DNA of 64,000 bases from Blumeriella jaapii. Its lineage: Eukaryota > Ascomycota > Leotiomycetes > Helotiales > Drepanopezizaceae. Under the pieces are notes generated by a model that had not been told where the DNA came from, ran no database searches, and saw only the letters and a program-made list of their open reading frames with translations. Position numbers and translations under genes: made by a program. Shown here piece after piece: positions 11,539-22,839 of this stretch. Location of the stretch: NCBI GenBank assembly GCA_009599575.1, contig VWND01000009.1:248001-312000 (forward strand), given 5' to 3'. Position 1 is the first letter of the stretch. Each line of letters starts with the position of its first letter.

Positions 11539-12760
11539 GTGGCTTTCAGAAGTAAAAAGGAAAACCCACTTTTGTTTTTTTTATTTAAATTTGTTGCTGG
11601 GAGCGAAGATTATTATAGTAATAGAAATGCTTATATCGAAAATGATAAAAGTGGATTTCAAAAGGCAAGAAACAGCCTAGCCAACGTATATGCGTTACGA
11701 ACAACCAAAATATCTACTAAAGGTAGCGATAATAGCGTACGTAATACACTTTTTACACGAGGCAAAACGTTATACAATTTTAAAAACAAAACGAAGATTC
11801 CCAAGGTTGAAGGTAACGATCCTGACCCTTCCGATAAAGGCGGCGACGACGAAGAAGCAGAAATCAGACCTTATAAAAGAAAACGACTTTGCACAGTTAG
11901 TTTTAAACCTCAGCAAAATGTATTATAAAAATAAAATAAAGTACGGAAATGGAATGTGGAATATATTTCACGTAAAGCTGAAAAAGTTTTATAATTTATG
12001 CGATTCATATAATTTCTCCGAAAGCCTGTACGCAAAAGCTTTTTCGCATATGCTTAAAGGAGCAGCTGACGCTTATTACTGCAATATTATGGTTCGTAAA
12101 AACTATTAGTTTGGCGTGATAATTAGTTTTATAAAAACTTATTTCGAAACGACTGAAAATCGCAAGTTCTACTTAATAGCATAGCGTACAACTATATACA
12201 AAAGAATACAGGCTGAAAACCTTGGCAAGTCGCGTTTGGAATGTTTGGAAATTATATTCGAAAAATTAGCGCTGTGTTAACAGGCTTTTATTAAAAAGTA
12301 CGAATCAGACAACTATTTGCGAAATCAGATTATTAGCGCTTGCAATGGCGTACAAAAGTGCAAATACGCTTTAATAGACCCTGCAAATACGTATAAAAGC
12401 GTCGCATTTCAGCTACGCAATGCAATTGGGACTATTGAACGAAAAGTTCAGTTGCGAAAGTTAACCTTTATTATCTTCCAGCTCTTTCATACTTTTGTCA
12501 CTCCCCAGCTTTTTCAAACTTCTGTCACCCCAAATCAAAATGAAAGTTATTATACAAACCGAACCTATAAAGACAAAGGTCGCGAAGAACGCTTCGGTAG
12601 AGGCTACCAAGGCAGAAGCTTATTTAAAAGAGAAGGATTCCGAGGCCGAAAAGGCTATTCAGGCGGTTTTAGCAGTTTTTTCCAACCTAAAAAGTGTTAA
12701 GTATGCAAGAAGGTAAATTGCTGGTTTACAAAACACTTTCAAAAAAAACGAAAAAAAGCA
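11539..12760 (+). pseudogene. Copia Gag remnant with zinc knuckle
   Basis: Several overlapping stop-broken frames. Near 12690-12735 the translation reads PKKC-stop-VCKKVNCW followed by TKHF, close to the CxVCKKxGCWSTxH knuckle of fungal copia Gag proteins and preceded by a Gly/Arg-rich stretch (FGRGYQGR, GRKGYSGGF). The stop in the knuckle fits loss by transition. Confidence 0.75.
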
Positions 12761-12862
12761 TACGACGAATACAGCGTTAATAAAGCTTATTTCATTGGAA
12801 CCTTCTCGACTGTATAATAATAATATACAAGCTTTTTTGCGTAATACGAAAGCGTTAAAGGT

Positions 12863-13282
12863 TTGGAAGACGCCTTTTTCTTTTTTTTTTTGATTAATAT
12901 AATATATGGAGCGCCGAAAACGGCTATTACGATAGGAATAAATATTAAGATAATTTCTTCATTTAAACTTTTTTATACAAAAGCTGGCAAGGTAATAAAA
13001 GTCGAAGTTTTGATTATTTTACAAAAGCGATCTGCCTATCACGCTTTTACAAAGCTTGATCTTATAAACCTTTTTATTCAGAAGGACGATAAACTTTTAT
13101 TGGAAACGTATATTTCAGGTTCGAAATACTTTTTACATAAGTTTCAAAGATTCTTTTCAGATTCAAATGCAGCTGGCAAGTTTTCAAATGGTATATTTCA
13201 ATTTAAAGCTTTTAAAAGATTGCTACCTCAGCTTGCTTTTGACTCTTTTTCGAAAAAAAAAATACGATTAGCTTTGAAATAA
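12863..13282 (+). pseudogene. Copia aspartic protease remnant
   Basis: A 139-codon frame surviving by chance. Its C-terminal part reads FFSDSNAAGKFSNGIFQFKA, which fits the fungal copia protease core DTGAAG with the catalytic triplet changed to DSN. The Gly-to-Asn change is what G-to-A mutation would give. It cannot be active. Confidence 0.65.
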
Positions 13283-13439
13283 TTTTTGCAAATATCTAAA
13301 AAAAACAGTTTTTGTTACAATATCTATTAGTAAAATTAAGTTTTATATCGTTGATATTAATACTTCTTTTTTAATTTGTTTAAAAAAACATAAATGCCTT
13401 TTATATTTATTTCGATAATTTGCATAATATGCTTATATA

Positions 13440-14500
13440 AAAGAATGGCCCTGGCGTATTAGTAGTTCGGAAATAAAAATACTTATTTATACTGCTCAAT
13501 ATTTAAAAAACTTTATTTTGCTATTTTACAAAACTGAAACTACGCCAGATTTATAAACGTTGGGAATATTCTTTTGTACAGCGCTTTGCAGCTATTCTGG
13601 AACGAGCAGGATAGGAATTCGAAACTGCTATTTTGGAAAAAAATTGCGAAAATACTGTTTTTAATGCTAATTACATAAGCAAATCCTTCGCCGATTTAAG
13701 ATTTTACTAAAAAAACGATTACGAATTTAATTATTTAATAATTATAAATATTATATATATTAACGGCGACCCGGTTTTTTATATCGTAGATTTAGCCACC
13801 ATTTACAATTCTGATGGTTTTTTAAAGAATATAATTGCAAAACACGTATAAGATATATTTCGGCTGTATTAAATCGATTTTTATTTAAATTTACCCGACG
13901 TAATTGTCGTTGATTTAAAAATCAATCTGATTTCCTAAGAGTTTCGTTAATAAGCACGTTTTATAAGATATAATATCAAAATCGTTCCAATCGAAGCTTA
14001 TAATAATATTAGCAAAATAAAACGTTACCACGGCTTTTTCAAACGAATTTACAATATTTTAAAAAAGCAGTTGAAAAATAAAAGCTTCGATAAGCATATA
14101 ATCCTAAAAATAGCTTTTAAAACTATAAACGATATTGCAAATTCAAGCGGTATTATATCTATTTTGCTAATATACGATGCATATTCCCGCTTATTAGAAA
14201 CAGACGCTTCTTTTGCTTTTGTAACGAAAAAAACGTAATACGCTACGCCTTGCAATTTAAAAAATTCGGCGAATTTAAGCTAAACGCAAAGTTTCGGAAA
14301 TCTTACGCACTAAAAACGGCCCGAATATCTTAGAAACACTTAATCTTCCCCTGCAATCAAACGTACGCGTATACAAAGAAAAAAGAGGTTGGTCAGGCCC
14401 TTACAAGCTTATTTCAAAGGATGGCAATACTTGTAAAATTCAAATCAACGATAGAATTTCAGATTTCCGAATTACGTCAGTCAAGCCTTACCACGAATTG
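13440..14500 (+). pseudogene. Copia integrase remnant
   Basis: Multiple frames with frequent stops. Recognisable pieces include a degenerate zinc-binding/core region around 13560-13800, an AFKTINDIANSSGI segment near 14115 and, at about 14380-14500, GWSGPYKLISKDGNTCKI followed by FRITSVKPYH. The last is the C-terminal module typical of fungal copia integrases just before the reverse transcriptase. Confidence 0.8.
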
Positions 14501-14599
14501 GACGATGTAGTTATTAAGAAGAAAGAGGTTGCACCACTAGCTGCGACTATTGCATCTGCACCACCAGCTGCGACTATTGCACCAGCTGCAATTATACAG

Positions 14600-16450
14600 C
14601 CTGTTGCAGAACTGATTGCACCACAAATTCAGCCTCCAGAAACTACACAAGTTCGCCCAAAGCACCAGAATACGCGTTCCTTCCCGAAAAATTAAAAAGC
14701 AACAGCAACAATTGCTTACAACTGACGAGTTTTACGAATTAAAAAAAAGAAATTTGGAAAAAGATAATATTAATATGTTATTTTCTACAAAAACTATTAA
14801 AATCAACTCTTTCGACGATTGTATTGCAAGCTACCTTACAAGCTACCTTATACACAAAAAAAAGACAGACGCTGAATGCTCAGTTAAGCTACGCCAAAAA
14901 GGTGTTATCACAACCTTCGGCGAGCTTTTCGAAGCTTCTAAAAAAATGGAAATAAAAGGTTTGATCGAGAAAAGCGTTTTTAAGATTGTATAATACAATC
15001 TTATTTTCCACCACGGCCGAATTTTTAATTTACGAATTATAAATAAAATCAAGGGCAAAAAAATACAACTATACTATTCGAAAAATCTAAACTGGTAATT
15101 TAAACTTACAACGATAATGGAAAGTACGATATTTTCATTTAATCACCCATTATTTAGCGAAACAGCTAGAGATTAATTATAGCTTTCGCTCCAATCCTCG
15201 AATATATTTGCAAAGTTATATTGCATTTGAAAAATATCATTTAAACTTATATAAGCGTTAATAAGTTTTTAAAAAGACAGATTCTAGCGCACCTTTTTAA
15301 AAAGCTACGATCTAGCTACCTAAAAGCTCGATTCTGCTGATCTATAAGCTTTTGTACGGTATAGCAGAGGCAGGCACGCATTGGTAGGATACGTACTACA
15401 AATACTATAAAAATAAACTTTATATAATTACGTTAATATACGATTTCTGCTTGTTTATTTCTATTATTTCTGCTTTCGCAATCGTAGGAATGCAAACAAA
15501 CGACACGTTGCAGCTAGCAGACGACGTTTTCTCGGCTTTAAAAAAGGCCGAACTGCAAGCAGCAGACTTTAATGCGAAATTCAAGGACATACTGAGTAAA
15601 AACAACGTTTTGATTTTCAATGGAAAAGCTTTACAAAAGGCAGAAAGTTTTATTTTTTTTAAGCAAAAGGACTAAGCAAAGAAACTCGAGCTAATTAAAA
15701 ACGACGGAAGCAATTACCTCGCCCAACGCGCTCGAAAAGCTTATATTATTAGTTTGTGTCAATCAGAAGCTATTTTCGACCTTTTAGTAGCTGCACAAAT
15801 ACAAATGAAAAATCTTATTCAGTCAGATATCGATATAATTAATAAGCGAATTCGATAAATAATAGAAAATTAAAATCGAGGACTTTTATTTATACAAATC
15901 GACTTTGCTATTGCAAAGCTATTTGTATTTATTGACGGCTTATTTGCCAATAACAAAAACTGCAATTCGCAAATTGGCTACGAGGTTTTTTTAGCCAATA
16001 AAATGCAGCTTGACAATTTATTTAAAATAAAAGAAAATCTTATTGCAGCAAGCTCAACCAAATGCTAGAAAGTTATACGAAGCGTACTAGCTTCAGAGAT
16101 ATACGGAATAGTTTTTGAGATAAATATCGCTATTTGCATCGCTATAATTTTACGTATAATTACTTAAAAGCTCAATTTTTCCGATATTTTAATAATAGTT
16201 TGCACTGATTTATATTTTTTATACGAATATTTAGTCAAATTAAAAACAACAAAAAAGAAACGTTTTATAATTAATATTATAGCTTTTCGCCAAAGCTATA
16301 AAAAAAAAAAAGTTATCAGAGGTTAGATGGATTGACGGAAAAAACAATTCGGCGGATGCTATAACAAAAGCAAGCCTTAATAAGGCTTTCACTACCTTTA
16401 TTAACAAAAACGAAATTGACGTAAGAATAAAAGGTTGGATAGAAAGATAG
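14600..16450 (+). pseudogene. Copia reverse transcriptase-RNase H remnant
   Basis: From about 14690 broken frames follow the RVT_2 (copia) family: KGLIEKSVFKIV, then RIFNLRIINKIKGK (about 15010), LLYGIAEAGTHW (about 15340), VGMQTNDTLQLADD (about 15487), YLAQRARKAYIISLCQ (about 15715), KLFVFIDGLFANN (about 15920), RSVLASEIYGIVFEINIAI (about 16080) and VRWIDGKNNSADAITKA (about 16322). These are the fingers/palm, connection and RNase H regions in the correct order. Stops and disabled residues occur throughout. Confidence 0.88.
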
Positions 16451-16532
16451 TAGGAAAAGGAGACGATCATATATACAATTAAAAGAAGTTTAGCTAACTA
16501 GCTATGGTTGATTTTTATAAAAGAGTTGCTAG

Positions 16533-16731
16533 TATGGATATATGGTGGTGGTTGATCATGCGCATAATCACATGATTATACCACGTGATGGTAGGCTGCA
16601 AGCGTGCAGCCCTACCTACACATACTCCGTGCGATAGCTAGTTTACTCCTTAGATCTCTTTCGCAATACAACCCCAGTTATTGCAATATCTCAACTGTGT
16701 ATACACAACCCCCCCTTATATGATACCAACA
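16533..16731 (+). repeat. 3' LTR of copia element
   Basis: Begins TATGGA (TGTGGG with two G-to-A changes) and ends ACCAACA, followed directly by the CTGAC target duplication. Compared with the 5' LTR I count 16 differences over 199 bp, all C/T or G/A. Confidence 0.95.
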
Positions 16732-16736
16732 CTGAC

Positions 16737-18312
16737 CCACTGACTTACGGTACTGTACAGTCAGTATCTACTCCGTACGTATGCCCAATGCATGGTCATC
16801 CTGCTGCAGGCGAAGCGACTGTGTTGTCCTCTGCGAGGAATGACCTGATCTTCCCGCTAAGCAAGCGAGGATCTGTTTTCTACACCATGGACATTGATAC
16901 TCATCAGCGAAAGAGGTTGTTCTGCTCAACGGCATGGAAATATTGAGGAGTAATTTGGCCTCAAGGCGAGAAAAGGCTAGCCGTTGGTTTTTGATCAGAA
17001 AGACCAGTATTCCAATGGGATCATCTACAAGACGCTCAAAATCCAAGGACGATAAGGACACACACAATACAACTATGAGACTCACTCCCTTCCTTAGGTA
17101 CTGTACTGTACAGTATTGTACAGTACCAAAGTAGCCTCTTCACAGGTTCACGTGACGCCAAAAAGAACTCGCCAAATCACCTCGCGGATTTGGGCCAATT
17201 CGCAGTATCCAAGTCGCGCTCGCTGCCTAGGTCAGCACAGCGCGAATGCGACAGCGTTTCGAAAGAAGTCTCGGTTGCAGAACGTCTCTATACATCAAGA
17301 GTATAAATCTTTTCTAGTCCCGCTTATCCAATTCCCATGTTTTTCGCCGGTGGGAAAGAGCTCACTCGTGGTATCCGGGCTCCGACGATGGTGGATAAAC
17401 AGCGCACAAAAAGGCAGCTAGCTTCTAGACACGAACGATACCATTCGTTTCTGAGATTCAAGCTGGGACTGGGCCAGTGATCCGAAGAAGACGAGCAGAG
17501 GGAGATATGGTCTAGTATGTATATTCACGGGAGCTTCGCAGGCTTGCCTCTAGGTGGAGACCCCTAACTTTAGAAAAAGAAGAAGAATTGACGAAGCAAA
17601 GAGAAGCCATTCGACTCGGATTGGTCTATGGGAGACGTGGATCCGAAATACACTGGAGTCATCGCGCGTCTAGTTGACACGTTTGGGGAGCTATGAGATG
17701 AAAAAGGGAAGCAAAATAGGTATGTAGTTGAGGATGCGAGTAGAGCACCTCGAATAGCAGGACTACACTTTGTACTGGAAAGGCCACGCCAGCAAAAGCT
17801 CGGCATAAGAGATCATCTGCATCAGACTTCTGCTTGTGTGACGTGTAATCGAAACAGTGCATATTTCTTTTCCGATCTGATTCGTGGTCCAACAAAGTAT
17901 GTTTTCAGCATACGCAAACGCGTTGCCAGGCTGTATTCGAGTGACCGGTTCGTATACATCGTTCTCGGTCCGCGAGTATTCATCTCCTCAGCCACGTACA
18001 TGAAGAGGTAGTGGCGCCGCGCAAGCCTCGTGCGCAGCTCAAGCGGACATCACATTCGGGATGGCGCATCGCTCAGGGTTCCGTCTGCAAGCTGTTTCCA
18101 TGCACAAAACCTCATGCCAGCACATACCGAGTGATTACGATCCGACAAACATAAAAAGCAGCTGTTCCCCTGGGTCTTTTCTTCTTGCTTCATCACTCTC
18201 TACATCGCACGAAGAACAAGCTCTATCAATTTTCGGCGTCCTTCCATCCGCAATCGTCAACCCGAATTAAACTCTCGCTTCCCGAACAAAACAAAACAAC
18301 ACAAGCTCCACC
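16737..18312. other. Intergenic, no supported gene
   Basis: Ordinary-composition DNA between the copia element and the small GPI protein gene. A GTACTGTACAGTATTGTACAGTACC palindromic cluster lies at about 17098-17128. Short open frames show no family resemblance. The last few hundred bases presumably hold the promoter and leader of the 18313 gene; a CAAAACAAAACAACACAAG leader precedes its ATG. Confidence 0.6.
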
Positions 18313-18885
18313 ATGCGTTTCTCCACCGTCCCCCTCATCGCCGTCCTGGCCGTCTCTACCAAAGCCATCGATGTCGATGGCGTCGTCAATGGCGCCCTCT
18401 CCACCGCAGCCCAATACGTCGACGGTGCGCTCTCCACAGCAGCGGCTGATCTCTCCGGTGCCATCGCGACAGCCTCCTCCTACATCTACAGCGATGCAGG
18501 CGCCGCATTCTCGTCCGCCACCTCCGTCGCCGGCAACATACTCTCGTCGCAGACGGTTGCGCTCAACTCTGCCCTCGCGTCCGCTATGAGCGAGGCCTCC
18601 ATGGCCATCTCCAGCATCGAGTCCGTCGCATCCACGGCCACCGGCGCCGAGAAGAGCGCGCTGCAGAGCCAGGCGGCCAGCATCAGCGCTGCTGTGAAGT
18701 CCGCGGCGAGCGAGGCCTCAGCCGGCATCTCGAGCCTGGCGACGAGGACCTCGGGGGCTACGGACATGTCGCCTACTGCGACTGCGACGTCGACTTCGAC
18801 TTCGACTGGTGGCGCTATGATCACATCTGCTCCCATCTTCGCTGGTGTGGCTGCTATGGGTGCCGCGGCTTTGTACTTGATCTAG
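18313..18885 (+). CDS. Small Ala/Ser-rich secreted protein, probable GPI anchor
   Basis: A single-exon frame of 190 aa. Residues 1-18 (MRFSTVPLIAVLAVSTKA) form a good signal peptide. The mature part is extremely Ala/Ser-rich, with heptad-like runs such as SAVKSAASEASAGISS that could form a helical rod. A short Thr/Ser linker (TATATSTSTSTGG) leads to a hydrophobic C-terminal tail (IFAGVAAMGAAALYLI) with a small-residue omega-site region, typical of GPI-anchored cell-wall or plasma-membrane proteins. There are no cysteines, so it is not a hydrophobin or a classic effector. The leader is A-rich with CACC before the ATG, suggesting strong translation. Its function is unknown. Confidence 0.88.
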   Translation: MRFSTVPLIAVLAVSTKAIDVDGVVNGALSTAAQYVDGALSTAAADLSGAIATASSYIYSDAGAAFSSATSVAGNILSSQTVALNSALASAMSEASMAISSIESVASTATGAEKSALQSQAASISAAVKSAASEASAGISSLATRTSGATDMSPTATATSTSTSTGGAMITSAPIFAGVAAMGAAALYLI

Positions 18886-21800
18886 AAGTTGGCAGAAGAA
18901 GGGTGTGTACATACCTACCGGCGTGTAGGGCTGCAGACCTAGGCGGAAGCAAGCCTTTTCTTGAGCAGGAGACGAATTTTAATTCTTGTAACATTGTACC
19001 TTTTCACAGCCTTAACTGAACGTTGAGATCAAAGACTTTTGAACGGATCCATAGAAGTTGCTCGTTGCCATCAGCTCCAGTACTATGAGTTTTGATTCTC
19101 CGTGAGCCACGTTTGATTCTCAACTCCTCACTCGCCGACAGCATCCCACGCACTGAGCGGATCGGCCCAGATCTCCCAGTGCCCAGATCTCCCCGTCCGC
19201 ATCAAAGCCAATAGAACGATACATGAATGTCTCAACCGCTCTCGACGCTCTGAAACGTGCCTGCGCCAACCACGCTAACGACCCCTTTTCGCTTTCCCGC
19301 CTTCCCCGTCCGAGCCCCTTGCTTTCGCGTCCAGGACGTAACCATCCTCTACGAATGCGTTGTCCATCATCTATCGGTGTGTTTAGCGTCCAAGGGAGCA
19401 AGGAGAGGTATCCCACACATCCGTGCCGTCTTGTCAGCAAGGACGTCGGTTCAGTTGAAGTTGACTTGTCGCTGGGAAAAGGATTTGGAACACCGAACTT
19501 GTGATAACATGTAGACTATGGGGAAGAGAAATGTGTGCACTTGAGACTGCTGTCAGGTACGCCTTATGCCGGCATTCTCAATCAAGCGTGCAAACAGCAA
19601 ACCCCCGGGTCGTGCCACCTTCGTTCGCTGAATCGAACCACTATCTACATACAGCGTTTTCGATCTTCGGGAAAGAAGCTTTTGACATTGGGGATTCTGA
19701 TACTAGACGCTGGGTGGACCCTTTTATTAAAGTCAAATTGCTGCTTACGGACAAACAACAACGACTCAATATGTATGTAAAATGTGAAACTCGAAAACGC
19801 CATTTCCCAGCCAGAATCTCCAGAACGTACAGTACACATCTAATCTCTCGACCAATAAGGATAAGCAATTCGTCCTCCTGGGTCGATCATGTACATGCCT
19901 CCTTTATTTCCAAACGTCATTGACGCGAGGTGTTTCTAACAGCATTTATGAGTTGAGCCCGGACGAACCCAAATTGAGTTCTGAAGACGTGATGCCCAAC
20001 ATCTCCTTTGCAGGCTTCGTCTCACCACGCCGGTGAGGTCCATGAAAGATGAGCTTGGTCATCGGAGTGTTCAAAGCTCCTCAGCCCGCGATGCGAAAGA
20101 CCCTGGGTCCATTCGCTGATAGTTCGCAGACCATCACAAGAGCCAGCTGCGAGAGAGTCGCCAGGTCGGGCGACGAGCGATGGTTGGTGTCTCTTGCTTG
20201 GATCTAGCAAGTCTCTGCTCGGGGACTAATTGCCATTTCTCTTCCAAAGGTGTAGGCCTGCCTCCTTTGGAGAAAAAATATCATTTCGCTACTGAAGGGC
20301 CAAGGAGGAAAAGGTGCTCTTCTTGTACGCAAGTGCGCTGTAAGCACTTATCCCGAGGAGAGTTATCCCTGCTAGGCCCATCGTAATCTGTGCTCCTTGT
20401 CCGCAAAAGTCTTCGGTCGGGAGGTCGAAGGCGAAGTCCTATGATGCCTCTCGGAATTTGATGCTGAAGCTAGCCGTTCTCGGAAAATCCATCGTCTGAT
20501 ATCAAATGATCCGAGCTTGCCTTAGAAATCATTCTTTCCGGCCATAACTCAAGAGTGGCTGATGATAAGAAGCTCGGTGTAAGGCGCCAGGCCTGAACAA
20601 TCTATACCTGTGAAGGAGTATCCGACTTCCTCGTCAAGTTGTAAAGCGAGGCAGCTCCAATCAGGAAGATGCCCAGGAAGATGGCACACAGGATAATGGG
20701 AAGGTTGCCCATGATGTGTGCTTATCGGGGGCAGATTCTTCGAAAAGGTTTCCGAAGGTTCGAATGCTCGAGTGGTATGGAATGTTGCGGGTGTTGGATG
20801 TTTGGTCTAAGAAGCTATTGGAAATCAGCTACAAGTGATGCTTCAATGCAGTGAACCACGTAAGCCAGAGACAAGGAAAAAGAGTCTGCTTACTATTGGC
20901 CACGGAACGTTGAACATGGGCTGATTCAGATGGGCAAGGCTTCGTTTGAGCCTACAATGGCCTGATGTTCTTGGATTACAGGACTCACGCCGTCGCGTCG
21001 GCCAGCACTCGCTTCGCTGATAAAGATTCACTGGCTATAAGGAACAAAAATGATTCGAAGTGACGTGCTTAAGCAAAATCAAAAGCTGAGAAGGAAAGAG
21101 GATAACGAACCAAACAAAAGGAAGCAAGTGTCGAAGCTTACTGTACAACGATCTCGATGTGTGCGGGCCTACCATACGGCTCCTGGCTAGTATGAGATAA
21201 AAACATTGCTGGAAATAGCTTTCCTTCCAATGTTTCTGTTCAGACGCCACCTCCTTCGACTCAAGTACGTTGGGTCATCGGGACTCGCGAAGCTTTGTAA
21301 TCAATGCAACAAATACATGCTTTCCAAATTGCCAAAGCAGTAGTGGCACGGTGCGTATCAAGTAAACACGGCCGATGCCTAACTCGCAGATGCTCTCTTC
21401 AAGATTGGCAGTAAGTGAGTGACAGCGATGCCGTCCAATTACTGAATTGCTGAGTTTGTAAAACGACCATTTACGATTCTGTCCTCGTGGTCAATATCCA
21501 ACCCCCCGCGTCGTCATACGTAGTTTCAAGTAAACAATGTCAATTTCTCTTCGCTTACCCCGCCGACCCTGATCTTCCCACTGATTCTGTTCAAATCCAC
21601 CCAAGAATAAAACGGTTCACTTCGAGGTCCAGGAGCCCTAGTAAATAGGTTTTACACAGCACAGCCGTAAATAGCTCGGCATATCATTTTTCCATCTGTC
21701 TAAATTTGTACAACCCGCCCCACGTCCCTCTACTCGATACCCGGCAGAGCCTTGCTTTAAATGGAAGGTCCGGTGGGATGTTTTGCCGTTTCAAGTTTGC

Positions 21801-22692
21801 GGAGCACGGAGCATCTTTCTAAAACTGCTTCAAATGCTGATCATCAAACATCTCGATTCTCGAGGCTTGGAATTTATGCATATAGAGAGACTTTGTTCGG
21901 GAACTCATCGGATTCATGCAAGAGAAGAGCACGGCGGGGCGCTTTATGGGGGGTAATGAAGCCATGATCGTCATGAAAGGTTGTTAGCCATACAGCGCAG
22001 ATAAGTACTTACTGGACCCTGGACTTGGCTTATTCTTGGTCAAGATTTCAGGGCCTGGACAGGCTGAATGCTACACACTGTAAAGCGGAAACATACTCCA
22101 AATATTCCCTTATGACCTTCACAGAGTAATCTCTTAAGAGCCGGCGTGGCGGATCAGTAGCAAAAGGTTGCAATTCACCTCAGATTGCCTCCGAGGTAAA
22201 TGGTGACATTTGTGAATTTGAGTCCTAGAGAAATAAAGATTTGGCCTCGCATCCGTATCGAATGACAATCAATTTGAAATCAGGATTTTAAGCTACCAAA
22301 AATCCTTGCTAAGAAATTTGATAGATAAAAGGAGATGGAGATTATGGACTGGTCAGCTCCCTGGCTTCGAGTCACCGTTCAGCTCAACGCACACCTGATT
22401 AGCCTGCAGACACTTCAAGTATGTTGAGTCCTCGAGAGCCCGGTACCTCTCTGTTCCTCATCGTCTACACTTGGAAATATTACACTGGGGTTTTATCACA
22501 TAAGCAGAATTACAAAGGTTGTCTTTTCAATCTGTAAAGACCCCGGCGTTTATTAAGAATTCAATGGTAAAGTTAGTCCTCAGCTTGATCGTAACCTATT
22601 GAATAAGAAGACAGTGCCCCAGGTACCCTATGTAATAAGATTCTTCTGAAGAGGTTTAACCGTAGCAAAGAGGTTTTTACAAGGGTAGCATC
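18886..22692. other. Gene-poor tract, no confident gene
   Basis: Short frames only. A possible degraded gene on the minus strand around 20713-20600 encodes a plausible membrane helix and is treated in the findings. Otherwise I see no recognisable coding, RNA or repeat feature. Confidence 0.55.
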
Positions 22693-22839
22693 CAAGAATA
22701 AACCCATGCTGACTTGCCCCTTTCCAGACCTGAATTTACGACGTTTATCTTGACACCCATGTTAAATGTACCTACGCCAAAAACCTTCACAACTCGATAT
22801 CATATGAATTAAGATAAAGGATTGTGTTGAAGACAATTA

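Larger units (their letters stand above)
10541..16731 (+). mobile_element. Full-length, RIP-inactivated Ty1/copia LTR retrotransposon
   Basis: A 6191-bp element bounded by two 199-bp direct LTRs (10541-10739, 16533-16731) and flanked by the same pentamer CTGAC at 10536-10540 and 16732-16736, a target-site duplication that fixes both ends. The interior is AT-rich and full of TAA/TAG stops. Read across frames it still shows, in order, Gag with a zinc knuckle, aspartic protease, integrase, copia reverse transcriptase and RNase H. This is Ty1/copia order (integrase before reverse transcriptase). No frame is long enough to work, so the copy is dead. The pattern of transitions, including 16 transition-only differences between the LTRs, points to RIP. 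Confidence 0.95.
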
